From Rubrivivax sp. (GTDB lineage Bacteria > Pseudomonadota > Gammaproteobacteria > Burkholderiales > Burkholderiaceae_C): DNA of 35,940 bases. Where the stretch lies: assembly GCA_016790435.1 (NCBI GenBank), contig JAEUPE010000044.1, forward strand, positions 1 to 35,940, read 5' to 3'. The notes under the pieces are model-generated. The model was not told the origin of the DNA and searched no databases. It saw nothing but the letters and a program-made list of their open reading frames with translations. The position numbers and the translations under genes were made by a program. Of the stretch, positions 1-10,000 are shown piece after piece; within the stretch, counting starts at the first letter, position 1, and every line of letters begins with the position of its first letter.

Positions 1-731
1 TCCGACAGCATCCAGAGGAGGAAGGTCGCGTACAGGCGCGGCGCGTTCATCAGCTTGTCGGCGGTGAGGATGTTGATCACCCCCTTGCCGTCCACCGTCT
101 GCATGAAGTCGCCGATGTCGAGCATCGGCTCGCCGAAGAACCTGTCGCCGCCCTGCTCCTCGATCTGCAACAGGCCGCGCTGGATCGCGCCGACGCTGGC
201 GGCGCTGATGTTGCCGTACTCGGTGGTGAAGTCCTTCGAGTTGTCGCCGACGAACAGCAGCATGGCGCGCAGGTCCTTCATGTCCAGCAGCGCCAGGCCG
301 TTGTCGTCGGCGATCTTGAACACGAGGTTGAGCACGCCTTGCTGCGTCTCGTTCAGCGCCAGCATGCGGGCCAGGAGCAGCGGGCCCATGTCGCTGACTG
401 TGGCGCGCACGGGATGCCCCTGCTCGCCGAACACGTCCCACAGCGTGGCCGGGCAGGCCATCGAGGCGGGCTCGGACAGGCCGCGCTCCTTCAGGATGGC
501 GGCCAGCTTGCCGCTCACGCTGCCCTTCTGCGTGATGCCGGTGAGGTCGCCCTTCACGTCGGCCATGAAGACGGGCACGCCCAGGTTGGAGAAGCTCTCG
601 GCGAGCTTCTGCAGTGTGATCGTCTTGCCGGTGCCGGTGGCGCCGGTGATCAGCCCGTGGCGATTGGCCAGCGCGGGCAGCAGGTGGCAGGCAACATCGC
701 CATGCTGGGCGACGAGGATGGGTTCAGGCAT
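1..731 (-). CDS. HerA-like ATPase, DUF853/YjgR family (5' part only)
   Basis: The gene starts at the ATG at 731 and runs off the left edge, so 243 N-terminal residues are visible. A Walker A motif GATGTGKT sits at residues 30-37, followed by an ADVKGDL segment typical of the HerA/FtsK-type helicase fold in the DUF853 (E. coli YjgR) family. Later segments such as LNETQQGVL and FFGEPMLDI also fit that family. Members are cytoplasmic P-loop NTPases of unclear physiological role, often called HerA-like helicases. The last part, including the Walker B region, lies mostly outside the window, so its integrity cannot be judged. The next gene upstream on the same strand ends about 110 bases away. Family assignment is confident; function is only known by family name. 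Confidence 0.85.
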   Translation of the reverse strand, partial: MPEPILVAQHGDVACHLLPALANRHGLITGATGTGKTITLQKLAESFSNLGVPVFMADVKGDLTGITQKGSVSGKLAAILKERGLSEPASMACPATLWDVFGEQGHPVRATVSDMGPLLLARMLALNETQQGVLNLVFKIADDNGLALLDMKDLRAMLLFVGDNSKDFTTEYGNISAASVGAIQRGLLQIEEQGGDRFFGEPMLDIGDFMQTVDGKGVINILTADKLMNAPRLYATFLLWMLS

Positions 732-842
732 CGAGACGCTCCGGCATCGTTTCGCCCGGTGGGGCGGATGGCACGCAGTCTAGAGCAGGGCCGTGCCCCG
801 GCCCGCAGGAGCGCGGCGGCTCCGCGGCGGGCAGGCCTCTCG

Positions 843-1736
843 TCAGCGGCCGGCCCCGGCCGCCGGTGCCATGCGCCAGGCACGTTCGAGCGTGGGGCGG
901 CACCATTCGCGATCGGCCTCGTCGAGGCGCTCGAAGGCCGCCTTCATGTCCTGCAGGGCGCGCGCGGCTGCCGGTGCGTTGCCGAGCGCACGTTCGACGA
1001 GCGCCAAGGCCTCGAAGCCGAAGAACCACTCCAGCGGCGGCGCCTCGTGCTCGCGCACGAGGTCCAGGCAGCGGCGGGCATGTCGGCGCGCGGCGGCGAA
1101 GTCGGGGGCCTTCAGCCAGCTGATGGCGAGCCGGTACTCGGCCCGCTCCACCTCCAGCCAGGTGCCGGCGCGCGCCCAGTAGTCGCGTGCGATGCGCGCG
1201 CCGAGCAGCATCAGGTCGCGCTCGGCGTCGCTACGCAGGAGTTTCTCGCCGAGCGACATCGCAATGTCATTGCCGTTGATGGCGATGGCGCGACAGGCCG
1301 GGTCGCTGTTGGGCAGCGACGCGGTGTCGAACTCGAGCGCTGTCTCGCGCAGCAGCGAGCCGGCGCGCGGTGCGTCGCGCTCGGCCAGCGCACCTGCCGC
1401 ATGGGCGCCGACGCGAATGCGCTCGGACGGCTCCAGCGTGCCGCGCACGTCGTCCAGCCCACCCGCGAGCGCCAGGCTGGCATCGAAGACGCGCTGCGCC
1501 ACGCCCGCAGCCGGCCCGGCCGGGTCGCTGGTGCCGAGCCGGAACAGCAACTGGCGGCCCTCGGACCAACGCCCGAGGTGATCGCCATAGACATGGTGCG
1601 CGAGGCGCATGAGCGCCGCCACGTGCGCGTCGCTGCGCGCCAGCGGCAAACCCTCATCGGCGATGCGCGCGGCGACGGCAGCCGCGCGCGTGGCATGTTC
1701 TTCCCAGGCCCCGTTGAGCCAGGCGTCGAATTGCAT
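843..1736 (-). CDS. Conserved hypothetical protein, 297 aa
   Basis: I do not recognise the family. The protein begins MQFDAWLNG and is soluble, with no signal peptide or membrane segment. It is alpha-helical in character, with many Ala/Arg/Leu-rich amphipathic stretches. The C-terminal half (about residues 180-290) reads like helical-hairpin or TPR-type repeats. The reading frame extends further upstream, but the ATG at 1736 is preferred because an AGGGAGAA ribosome-binding site precedes it at normal spacing and the upstream residues look like non-coding translation. It is divergent from yebC, with about 220 bases between the starts, and on the same strand as the DUF853 ATPase. No function is proposed. 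Confidence 0.7.
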   Translation of the reverse strand: MQFDAWLNGAWEEHATRAAAVAARIADEGLPLARSDAHVAALMRLAHHVYGDHLGRWSEGRQLLFRLGTSDPAGPAAGVAQRVFDASLALAGGLDDVRGTLEPSERIRVGAHAAGALAERDAPRAGSLLRETALEFDTASLPNSDPACRAIAINGNDIAMSLGEKLLRSDAERDLMLLGARIARDYWARAGTWLEVERAEYRLAISWLKAPDFAAARRHARRCLDLVREHEAPPLEWFFGFEALALVERALGNAPAAARALQDMKAAFERLDEADREWCRPTLERAWRMAPAAGAGR

Positions 1737-1915
1737 CGACTGGTTCTCCCTGCGCCAAGTCCCATTTGCGAGGCCATGCCCCACTGCTGCTACGGTAGCG
1801 TGCCGGCTTCGTGATGCCAAGACGGGACGGTCCGTCTTTCGTCACCGCATGCGCATCGGGGCATGCCAAAGGAGGGGCCCGCTGCCGTTCAAACGGCGCG
1901 GGTCATGGCCGGCGC

Positions 1916-1921
1916 ATAAAA
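1916..1921 (+). promoter_or_regulatory. Possible -10 element of yebC
   Basis: TAAAAT lies 34 bases before the yebC start in an otherwise GC-rich divergent gap. No well-spaced -35 hexamer is visible, so this rests on local AT-richness and position only. Confidence 0.3.
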
Positions 1922-1954
1922 TCGAAGCTTGTCCTCGCAGGAGCGCTTTCCTTC

Positions 1955-2683
1955 ATGGCCGGTCATTCCAAGTGGGCCAACATCCAGCATCGCAAGGGCC
2001 GCCAGGACGAGAAGCGCGGCAAGGCGTGGACGCGCGTCATCCGCGAGATCATGGTCGCGGCGCGGCAGGGCGGGGGAGACCCGACGGCGAACCCGCGCCT
2101 GCGCCTGGCCATCGACAAGGCCAAGGCGGTGAACCTGCCGGCCGACACCGTCAAACGCAACATCGACAAGGCCACGGGCAACCTCGAAGGCGTCAACTAC
2201 GAGGAAATCCGTTACGAGGGTTACGGCATCGGCGGCGCCGCCATCATCGTCGACTGCATGACCGACAACCGCGTGCGCACCGTGGCCGAGGTCCGGCACG
2301 CCTTCAGCAAGTACGGTGGCAACCTCGGCACCGAGGGCTCGGTGGCGTTCCAGTTCAAGCATTGCGGCCAGTTCGTCTTTGCCCCCGGCGCGGCCGGCGT
2401 CACCGAAGACAAGGTGATGGAAGTCGCACTCGAAGCCGGGGCCGAAGACGTGATTGCCGGCGAGGACGGCTCCATCGAGGTGCTGTGCGCCCCGCCCGAC
2501 TTCGAGGCCGTCAAGGCGGCGCTCGTCGCCGCGGGCCTCAACCCCGAGCTGGCCGAGGTGACGATGCGGGCCGAGAACACCGTGGCGCTGGAGGGCGACG
2601 ACGCCGAGCGCATGCAGAAGCTGCTGGACGTGATCGAGGACCTCGACGACGTGCAGGACGTCTACCACAACGCCGAGATATGA
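1955..2683 (+). CDS. yebC: YebC/PmpR family regulator or translation factor
   Basis: This 242-aa protein has the family's near-invariant N-terminus [14 protein letters not shown], and its length is typical. YebC/TACO1 proteins are cytoplasmic; they have been described as DNA-binding transcriptional regulators and more recently as factors that help ribosomes through difficult sequences. The ATG at 1955 is chosen over the longer open frame because the conserved N-terminus starts exactly there and AGGAG lies about 11 bases upstream. The stop overlaps the purD start in ATGA, implying translational coupling. yebC–purD adjacency is common in Burkholderiales. The general family call is very secure; the exact molecular role is not settled by sequence. 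Confidence 0.97.
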   Translation: MAGHSKWANIQHRKGRQDEKRGKAWTRVIREIMVAARQGGGDPTANPRLRLAIDKAKAVNLPADTVKRNIDKATGNLEGVNYEEIRYEGYGIGGAAIIVDCMTDNRVRTVAEVRHAFSKYGGNLGTEGSVAFQFKHCGQFVFAPGAAGVTEDKVMEVALEAGAEDVIAGEDGSIEVLCAPPDFEAVKAALVAAGLNPELAEVTMRAENTVALEGDDAERMQKLLDVIEDLDDVQDVYHNAEI

Positions 2684-4011
2684 GGGCCCTCGTCATCGGC
2701 GGGGGCGGGCGCGAGCACGCACTCGCCTGGCGCCTGGCGCAGAGTGCGCGCGTACAGACGGTGTTCGTCGCACCGGGCAACGGCGGCACGGCGCTCGACG
2801 ATGGGCCGCTGAAGAACCTGCCGATCACCCAGCCCGAGGCATTGGCCGATTTCGCGGCCGCCGAGAAGATTGCGCTCACGGTGGTGGGGCCGGAGGCGCC
2901 GCTGGCGGCTGGCGTGGTGGACCTCTTCCGCGCGCGCGGGCTGCCGATCTTCGGGCCGACGAAGGCGGCGGCGCAGCTCGAGAGCTCCAAGGCCTTCGCC
3001 AAGGCCTTCATGCAGCGGCACGGCATCCCGACGGCCCGCCACGCCACGTTCAGCGACGCCGGCGCCGCGCATGCCCACGTCGAACAACACGGCGCGCCAA
3101 TCGTCATCAAGGCCGACGGCCTGGCCGCCGGCAAGGGCGTGGTGGTGGCGATGACGGCTGCCGAGGCGCACGCCGCCATCGATGACATGCTCGGCGCCAA
3201 CACGCTCGGCGTGGCGCACAACGCGGACGGCGCGCGCGTCGTCATCGAGGAGTTCATGGCCGGCGAGGAGGCGAGCTTCATCGTCATCGCCGACGGCAAG
3301 ACAGTGCTGCCGCTGGCCACGAGCCAGGATCACAAGCGCATCGGCGAGGGCGACATCGGCCCCAACACCGGCGGCATGGGTGCCTACTCGCCGGCGCCGG
3401 TGGTCACGCCGAACGTGCATGCGCGGGCGATGCAGGAGATCGTGCAACCCACCCTCGCCGGCATGGCCGCCGAGGGCATGCCGTTCACCGGCTTCCTGTA
3501 TGCCGGCCTGATGATCGACGCCCAGGGCCGGCCGCGCACGATGGAGTTCAACTGCCGGCTCGGCGACCCCGAGGCCCAGGTCATCCTGATGCGGCTGAAG
3601 AGCGACCTCTTCGAAGTGCTGCTGCACGCCGCGCTGGGCACGCTCGACCAGGTCGAGAAGGGCGCCGGCCTCGAGTGGGACCGCCGCACGGCGCTCGGTG
3701 TCGTGATGGCCGCTGCGGGTTATCCGGCCCGGCCGCGCAGCGGAGACGCCATCGCGGGGCTGCCCGCCGAGCAGCCGGACCTCAAGGTCTTCCACGCCGG
3801 CACCGCCTTGCAGGGCGCCGCCGCCGTCGGCGAGGGGCGACCCGGTGCGGCGCGCACGCTCGTCACCAACGGCGGCCGCGTGTTGTGCGTGACGGCCCTC
3901 GGCGACAACGTGCGTTCGGCCCAGGCCCGGGCGCTGGCAGCGGTGCGCGAAATCCGCTTTGCCGGGGCGCAGTGGCGCAGCGACATCGGCCACCGGGCGT
4001 TGAAGTCTTGA
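2680..4011 (+). CDS. purD: Phosphoribosylamine–glycine ligase
   Basis: PurD joins glycine to 5-phosphoribosylamine using ATP, the second step of de novo purine synthesis, in the cytoplasm. The 443-aa product begins [19 protein letters not shown], the family's N-terminal glycine-rich segment. It carries the ATP-grasp signature around residues 218-240 (HKRIGEGD, then [11 protein letters not shown]) and the metal-binding [10 protein letters not shown] stretch in the C-terminal half of the ATP-grasp domain. Length is close to the usual 420-430 residues. The start overlaps the yebC stop by four bases. No truncation or missing key residue was noticed. Confidence 0.98.
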   Translation: MRALVIGGGGREHALAWRLAQSARVQTVFVAPGNGGTALDDGPLKNLPITQPEALADFAAAEKIALTVVGPEAPLAAGVVDLFRARGLPIFGPTKAAAQLESSKAFAKAFMQRHGIPTARHATFSDAGAAHAHVEQHGAPIVIKADGLAAGKGVVVAMTAAEAHAAIDDMLGANTLGVAHNADGARVVIEEFMAGEEASFIVIADGKTVLPLATSQDHKRIGEGDIGPNTGGMGAYSPAPVVTPNVHARAMQEIVQPTLAGMAAEGMPFTGFLYAGLMIDAQGRPRTMEFNCRLGDPEAQVILMRLKSDLFEVLLHAALGTLDQVEKGAGLEWDRRTALGVVMAAAGYPARPRSGDAIAGLPAEQPDLKVFHAGTALQGAAAVGEGRPGAARTLVTNGGRVLCVTALGDNVRSAQARALAAVREIRFAGAQWRSDIGHRALKS

Positions 4012-4140
4012 CGCCGCACCGCCCGCCCGCGGCGCCCATGGCCCTCACCGCGCCGACCCGGACCGCAGGCCACTCGAAGGGCCTTGTCCTTGCCGCCAGC
4101 CAGGCACGTTTCAACCCGCCTTCGACCACGAGCCATCGAC

Positions 4141-5094
4141 ATGAGTGACGTCGCCGCCGTACGCACCTACCTGATCTCGCTGCAGGAAAGCATCGTCGAA
4201 GCCTTCGAAGCCGAGGACGGCAAGCGCTTTCTGCGCGACGCCTGGCAGCGCCCGCAAGGCGGCGCGCTCGAGGGTGACGGCATGTCGCAGCTGGTGGAGC
4301 AGGGCGCGCTGCTCGAGCGCGGCGGCTGCAACTTCAGCCACGTGCGCGGCAAGGCGCTGCCGCCCTCGGCCACGCAACACCGGCCGGAGCTGGCCGGCGC
4401 ACCGTTCGAGGCGCTCGGCGTTTCGCTCGTGATGCACCCGCTCAACCCCTACGTGCCCACCGTGCACATGAACGTGCGCATGCTCACCGCCAAGGCACCC
4501 GGCGGCGACGCGGTGAGCTGGTTCGGAGGCGGCATGGACCTCACGCCGTACTACGGCTTCGAGGACGACGCGCGCCACTTCCACCGCACCTGTGCCGACG
4601 CGCTGGCGCCCTTCGCTGCGGCGTCGAGTGACCCGAGCGATTCGAACGAAGGCCGCGAGCTCTATCCGCGCTTCAAGCGCTGGTGCGACGAATACTTCTT
4701 CCTCAAGCACCGCAACGAGCCGCGCGGCGTGGGCGGCATCTTCTTCGACGACTTCGCCGAGGGCGGCTTCCACAACGGCTTCGCGCTCATGCGCGCCACC
4801 GGCGACGCCTTCCTGCATGCCTACCTGCCCATCGTGCAGCGGCGGCGCGGCCTCGCCTATGGCGAACGCGAACGGGAGTTCCAGGCCTACCGGCGCGGCC
4901 GCTACGTCGAGTTCAACCTCGTGTGGGACCGTGGCACGCACTTCGGCCTGCATGGCGGCGGTCGCACCGAGAGCATCCTGATGAGCATGCCGCCCGTCGT
5001 GACCTGGCGCTACGACTGGAAGCCTGAGCCCGGCACGCCTGAGGCGCGGCTGTACACCGACTTCCTGCGCCCGCGTGACTGGGCCAACGAGTGA
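4141..5094 (+). CDS. hemF: Oxygen-dependent coproporphyrinogen III oxidase
   Basis: HemF oxidatively decarboxylates coproporphyrinogen III to protoporphyrinogen IX with O2, late in heme synthesis. The 317-aa product has the family blocks: [22 protein letters not shown], a [17 protein letters not shown] block around residues 125-142, [14 protein letters not shown], and the C-terminal [13 protein letters not shown]. Start at 4141 gives [11 protein letters not shown]; the open frame continues upstream but that part does not resemble the family. About 130 bases separate it from purD, and no strong Shine-Dalgarno is visible. Possession of the O2-dependent enzyme is consistent with aerobic growth. 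The next gene, nadD, begins 15 bases after the stop. Confidence 0.98.
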   Translation: MSDVAAVRTYLISLQESIVEAFEAEDGKRFLRDAWQRPQGGALEGDGMSQLVEQGALLERGGCNFSHVRGKALPPSATQHRPELAGAPFEALGVSLVMHPLNPYVPTVHMNVRMLTAKAPGGDAVSWFGGGMDLTPYYGFEDDARHFHRTCADALAPFAAASSDPSDSNEGRELYPRFKRWCDEYFFLKHRNEPRGVGGIFFDDFAEGGFHNGFALMRATGDAFLHAYLPIVQRRRGLAYGEREREFQAYRRGRYVEFNLVWDRGTHFGLHGGGRTESILMSMPPVVTWRYDWKPEPGTPEARLYTDFLRPRDWANE

Positions 5095-5109
5095 GCTCGC
5101 TGCCGTGAG

Positions 5110-5736
5110 TTGCCCCGGTTGAGCCGCATCGCCCTCTTCGGCGGCACTTTCGACCCGCCGCACCGGGCGCATCTGGCGCTGGCGCATGCGGCGCTGGCTG
5201 CCCTGGGCTTGGCCGAGTTGCGCTGGGTGCCCACCGGCCAGCCCTGGCAGAAGCTGCAGGGTGGCCGTGCCATCACGCCGGCCGCGCACCGCGTCGCGAT
5301 GGTCGAAGCCGCCATCCGCGGGGAGGGCGGCAACGTTCGCTTCGTGCTCGACCGCATCGAGGTCGACCGCACCGGGCCGAGCTACACCATCGATACCCTC
5401 GACACGCTCGCAGCGCGCGAGCCGGGCCACGAGTGGGTGCTGCTGATCGGGCAGGACCAGTACGCCGGCCTGCACACGTGGCGCGGCTGGCGCGAGTTGC
5501 TCGCGCGCGTGACGCTGGCCGTGGCCAACCGGCCCGGCGTCGCGATCGACCCAGCGCCCGAGGTGCGCGCGCTGCCGCATCGCGTCGTGCCGCTGCCCAT
5601 GCTCGACATCTCGGCCACTGACATCCGTGCACGGGTGGCGGCCGGGCTGGGCATTGCTGAACTGGTGCCGGCCGAGGTGGCCGGCTATATTGCCCGCCAT
5701 GGGCTGTACCGCGCGCCTGCTTCGGGCGCGGGTTGA
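5110..5736 (+). CDS. nadD: Nicotinate-nucleotide adenylyltransferase
   Basis: NadD transfers AMP from ATP to nicotinate mononucleotide, forming deamido-NAD in NAD synthesis. The nucleotidyltransferase signature GGTFDPPHRAHL appears near the N-terminus. The usual HxGH reads HRAH here, so both histidines are kept and the glycine is Ala. The second ATP-binding block is ISATDIRAR near the C-terminus. Length of about 208 aa is normal. The hemF stop lies in the same frame just upstream, and no in-frame ATG or GTG exists before the conserved region. Translation must therefore start at TTG 5110 or TTG 5119. The stop overlaps the rsfS TTG start. Confidence 0.95.
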   Translation: MPRLSRIALFGGTFDPPHRAHLALAHAALAALGLAELRWVPTGQPWQKLQGGRAITPAAHRVAMVEAAIRGEGGNVRFVLDRIEVDRTGPSYTIDTLDTLAAREPGHEWVLLIGQDQYAGLHTWRGWRELLARVTLAVANRPGVAIDPAPEVRALPHRVVPLPMLDISATDIRARVAAGLGIAELVPAEVAGYIARHGLYRAPASGAG

Positions 5737-6464
5737 TTCCCTGGGAGCCGCACCTGGACATCCGCAAGCTGCAACGCGCCATCGTCGACGGACTCGAAGA
5801 CGTCAAGGCCCAGAACGTCGTCGTCTTCAACACCGAGGCCCTATCGCCGCTGTTCGAGCGAGTGATCATCGCCAGCGGCACGAGCAACCGGCAGACCAAG
5901 GCGCTCGCTTCCAGCGTGCGTGAAACGGTCAAGAAACGCGGGTTGGCCGTGCTGCGCACCGAGGGCGAGGACAACGGTGAGTGGATCATCGTCGACTGCG
6001 GCGCCGCGGTGGCGCACATCATGCAGCCGGCCATCCGCGACTACTACCACCTCGAGGAGATCTGGGGCGCGAAGCCGGTGCGCCTGAAAGGCTCCGGCGA
6101 CGCGAGCGTGGTGCGGCTGCTGCCGAAGGCGAGCGAGCCGCCGGCGGCGCCATCGCCAGCCGCTTCTCGTGCGCAGGCGCGCCAAACGTCGACGAGGGCG
6201 GCGGCCGGATCGGCGAGCCGCAAGACGCCAGCGAAGGCAGCGCCGAAGGGCCTCGCGGCTAAGAAGGGCGGAGCGAAGACCGCCGAGGCAAAGAAGGCTG
6301 CGGCGAGGCGACCGGCACCCCGGAAGTCGCCGACAGGCCGGCCAGGGGCCAAGGCGTCGCCGGCGGCCAAGCCCGCAGCTCGCAAGGCCCCCGCCAAGCG
6401 CCCCGGGCTGGGCGCCAGGCCCGCTCCACGCAAGGCCGGCGCCGCCAAGCCCCGCCCACGCTGA
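5733..6464 (+). CDS. rsfS: Ribosomal silencing factor RsfS with long basic C-terminal tail
   Basis: RsfS (Iojap/RsfA) binds ribosomal protein uL14 and blocks joining of the 30S and 50S subunits when nutrients are short. The first ~125 residues match the family: LDIRKLQRAIVDGLEDVKAQ, then the ASGTSNRQTKAL, EGEDNGEWIIVDCG and YYHLEEIWG blocks. The remaining ~115 residues are a low-complexity Ala/Lys/Pro/Arg tail with repeated AAKP/KAA/RKAP units, like a histone H1 tail, so the protein is about twice the usual length. The likely start is TTG 5733, which overlaps the nadD stop as TTGA; no ATG lies upstream of the conserved core in this frame. The tail is followed closely by rlmH. Confidence 0.93.
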   Translation: MIPWEPHLDIRKLQRAIVDGLEDVKAQNVVVFNTEALSPLFERVIIASGTSNRQTKALASSVRETVKKRGLAVLRTEGEDNGEWIIVDCGAAVAHIMQPAIRDYYHLEEIWGAKPVRLKGSGDASVVRLLPKASEPPAAPSPAASRAQARQTSTRAAAGSASRKTPAKAAPKGLAAKKGGAKTAEAKKAAARRPAPRKSPTGRPGAKASPAAKPAARKAPAKRPGLGARPAPRKAGAAKPRPR

Positions 6465-6491
6465 GCGCGGGCCGGTCCGGGCGCCACGCCG

Positions 6492-6980
6492 ATGAAGCTG
6501 CTGGTGCTGGCCATCGGCCACCGCCAGCCGGCCTGGGCCGACGCGGCCTGGGACGATTTCGCGCGCCGCTTTCCACCCGAGATGCGACTGGAGCTCGTCG
6601 CGCTGAAGGCCGAATCGCGACAGGGCGGCAAAACCGCCGCGCAATGCATGGCGGCGGAGGCGGCACGCATCGAGGCGTCGCTCGCCGGCCTGTCGCGCCA
6701 GGGCCGCGGGCCGCGCCGCATCGTGCTGGACGAACGCGGACAGGCGGCCGGCTCGGCGCAACTCGCGCAGCGCCTGCGCGCCTGGTGCGAGGAGGGCCGC
6801 GACGCCGCTTTCCTCATCGGCGGCCCGGACGGGCTCGACCCCGAGCTGCGCCGCACCGCCGACGAGTCGCTGCGCCTGTCCGACCTGACCTTGCCTCATG
6901 CGCTGGCGCGTGTGCTCCTGGCCGAGGCGCTGTACCGTGCGCACACGCTGCTCGCAGGCCACCCCTATCACCGGGAGTAG
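6492..6980 (+). CDS. rlmH: 23S rRNA (pseudouridine1915-N3)-methyltransferase
   Basis: RlmH is a SPOUT-class methyltransferase that methylates pseudouridine 1915 of 23S rRNA on assembled ribosomes. The 162-aa product starts [15 protein letters not shown], has the SAM-binding knot motif FLIGGPDGL, and ends in the characteristic [10 protein letters not shown]. Length (about 155-160) is normal. It follows rsfS by 27 bases, as in most Burkholderiales. The expected next gene maf is not adjacent; it lies 6.1 kb further on, after a block on the opposite strand. Confidence 0.97.
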   Translation: MKLLVLAIGHRQPAWADAAWDDFARRFPPEMRLELVALKAESRQGGKTAAQCMAAEAARIEASLAGLSRQGRGPRRIVLDERGQAAGSAQLAQRLRAWCEEGRDAAFLIGGPDGLDPELRRTADESLRLSDLTLPHALARVLLAEALYRAHTLLAGHPYHRE

Positions 6981-7028
6981 CGGCGGCGGCGCCTTGTGCG
7001 CTCAGGCCGCTTCGGGCCGTTCGGGCCG

Positions 7029-10000
7029 CTAGGGCTTCTTGGTCGCGTGCACCGCCAGGGCGGCCTTCGTGGCTTCGGCGCGACGGCGCCAAGGGTGTGA
7101 CTCGGGCAGCGTCGCTGACAACTGCTGCATCGCGTAGTCGAGCGTCTTCCTTGCCTCGGCGATGTCGCCATTGGCGCGGTGCGCCTCGGCGAGCACGAGT
7201 GCGGCCTGGCCGCTGCGGAACGAAGGCCGGGCCTTCTGTTCCTCGATGTCGGACTGGTGCAGCGCCCGGGCCTGTTGCAAGGCCTGCAAGCCAGCGCTGA
7301 TCGAGCGGTCGTACTGCTGCGCTGCCAGCGTCGCTTCGGCTCGCAGGAGATTGGCGACGGCGCGAAGGCGTGGCGCGAGCTCGTTGCCTGCCCCGATGAG
7401 GCGGTCCGCCTCGCGCTGAGCCTCGACGTACCGGCCCTGGTGCAGCGCCAGTTCGATGGCGGTCGCGCGGCAGGCATGGTCGGCCTCGCGCAGGGCCGTG
7501 CGGACGCTGTCGTGCGCCTCGTCGCCCTGGGTGGCAGGAGCCGCGCCGACGACGATCACCGGCAGGAAGCCCACGTTCGATGTGCCGCGGATGGCCGGGC
7601 CGCCGGGTGCGCTTGCGCTGGGCCCGCTGACGGGGCTGGAGGCAAACCTGCCGGTTCGTGCCGGCACCTCGGGGGCGGCCGACTTCAACCACCGCTCGGC
7701 GGCAGCGGTGTCGCGCTCGCGCAGCGCGGCGACTGCCATCGCACAACGCGCGCGCTGGCGCATCACCGGGTCTTCGCGTGCATCGGCCAGGCCGATTGCC
7801 CGCTCAAGGCGGGCACGTGCGTCGACGAGTTGATGCAGATCCAGGCGCGGCTCGGCCGCGGCCAGGAAGAGCAACGCTGGCGCCGCGGTGGCGGGGTCGG
7901 CATCGGCCGGCATGGGTGAACCGGCGACGGCCGCGAGGTTCTCGTCGGCGAGCTTCAAGGCTCGCTCGCCATCGCCCGCGGCGAGACTCAGTTCGCCCCA
8001 TTGCTCCCGCAGCTCGATGGCGATGGGTCCTTGGCCCTGCTGGAGCAGGTCGAGGCGCTTCAGCGCCGATTCGAACCACGCTTGCCCTTCGTGGAAGAAG
8101 CCCAGCGCCGCGCTCTGCATGCCCGCGGGGCGCGCCAGCAGCACGGCGAGTTGCAGCGGCTTGTCCGGCGTGGCGTCCCATTGCTGCCATGCACGGAACG
8201 TGCTGCCATGGGCATCGCGTGCGCGACCGGAGCGACGCTCGAGGTCGGCCAGACGAACCAGGCACAGGGCGCGCGTCGCGTGCCGCACCGACACGTTCTC
8301 GGTGACGCGGCGAATCCGTTGCTCGGCTTCGTCGGGCTTGTCGCCCTGCCGGGCCTGCGCCCAGGCTTCGTCGCAAGTGGCCTCGAGCGCAGCCGTCGGG
8401 TCGACCAGGTTCGGGAGCGCCTCGGCCAGCAGGTTGCGCGCCTCCGCGAAGGCGCCACTCTCGGCCCGCTCGCGCCCGATCAAGGCGAGCGCGGCGGCCA
8501 GGTCCTGGGGCCGCTGACCCAGGCTCGAGCGCGCCACCGCTTCGGTACGCGCTAGCACCTCGGGCCAGTCGCGCGAGACGCCCGGCGTGGCGGCTTCGAA
8601 TAACTGGTCTCGCAGCAGGCGCGTCACCGCTTCGCTGCCCCGGCGCACGCCTTCGGCCTGTTCGCGTTCGGTCGACCAGACCCACGCCTTCCACGACAGT
8701 GCGCCAAGGAAGACGAGGAAGGCGGCAGCGCCCAGCACCGCCACCGTGGCCAAGCGGCGGTGGCGGCGGACGAGGCAGCCGATTTGATAGAGAAAGCCGC
8801 CCTCCACCGCCGTCACCGGACGGTGCATGCCGACCCGCCTGACGTCGTCCAGCAACTCGGCGGCACTGGCATAGCGGTCCGCTGGATCGGTCTGCGTGGC
8901 CTTCGTGACGATGGCGTCGAGATCGCCGCGAAGCGCCCGGCGCAGCCGGGGCACGTGGGCGAAGTCGCTGGGGCGTGGCCAGCGCGATCCCGGCGCAGCA
9001 ACCACCGTGGTGCCCGGCGTGCGGGGCTGCCACGGCGATGCCCCGGACAGCACCTCGAAGGCCACGAGACCGAGCGCGTAGATGTCACCGGTAGCGATGG
9101 GTGCGCCGGCGACCTCGCCCGTGTCCCCACCATCTCTCTGCACCTCCGGTGCACCATACGCGCGCACCGGTGGCCCCGCCACGCCGTGCGACGCGCCAGG
9201 GTGCGGCGCATCGAGCAGGTCCAGCAATTCGGACAACCCGAAGTTCAGAAATCGGAGGCGGCCGCCGGGTGTCAAGACGATCTGCGAAGGGTGCACCTGG
9301 CCGTGCAGCACCAGGCGCCCGTGCGCGAACGTGGCCGCTTCCAGCGCCTGTTCGAGCAGGGCGCGCCGCTCCTGCAGGCCGAGCGGATGGTCGCGACACC
9401 AGCGATCGATGGTCTGGCCCTCGGCCAGCTCGGCGGCGAACCAGGGTGTGCCCTCCTCGGTGACACCGACCTCGGTCAGCCGGGCGATGTGCGGGTGCAC
9501 CAGGGCCGTCGCGCGCGCCGACGCATGCGCGAGCCAGGCCGCCAGGTCGACGCGCGGCCGCCACTGCCTTGGCACCAGCAGCGCCAACTCCGGGGCGGGC
9601 GGCGGTTGGTCCGCGCGGCGGGCCCGCCATTGCTCGACGCGCGCATCGCTCGACGGCATCGGACCCAGCAGCAGCCAGGGACCCAGGCGCATGCCCGTGG
9701 CGAGGGCGGGCGCAAGAAGGCGCGGAACAGGCTCGGGCTCGGGCTCGGGCAAGGCCGGGTCATCCGCTGGCGCCTCGGGTCCCTCCTCGGACCCTTCGGG
9801 CGCTGTCTCCTGCCGGAGGTCCTGCGCGGCCGCAGGCTCGGGGCCGTGCAGCGCGTTCGACGAGGTCTGCCGGGCGGACGCAGCAGCTTCGTCGAGTGTG
9901 TGCGCGGGTGCCGTCTCGGCGATCGCTTCGGACGGGGCCCCGGCGATCTCCGTCGCGGGCCGTGGCGGCAACGGTTCGGTCTCCGCTGTCGTTGCAGGGG

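Noticed and set aside
339-1814. 491-codon plus-strand open frame over the 5' genes
   Set aside because: It lies opposite the DUF853 and 297-aa genes; its Arg/Gln/His/Gly-rich translation is typical of antisense frames in very GC-rich DNA.
4111-5700. 529-codon minus-strand open frame across hemF and nadD
   Set aside because: It is antisense to two clearly conserved enzymes and has no recognisable motif.
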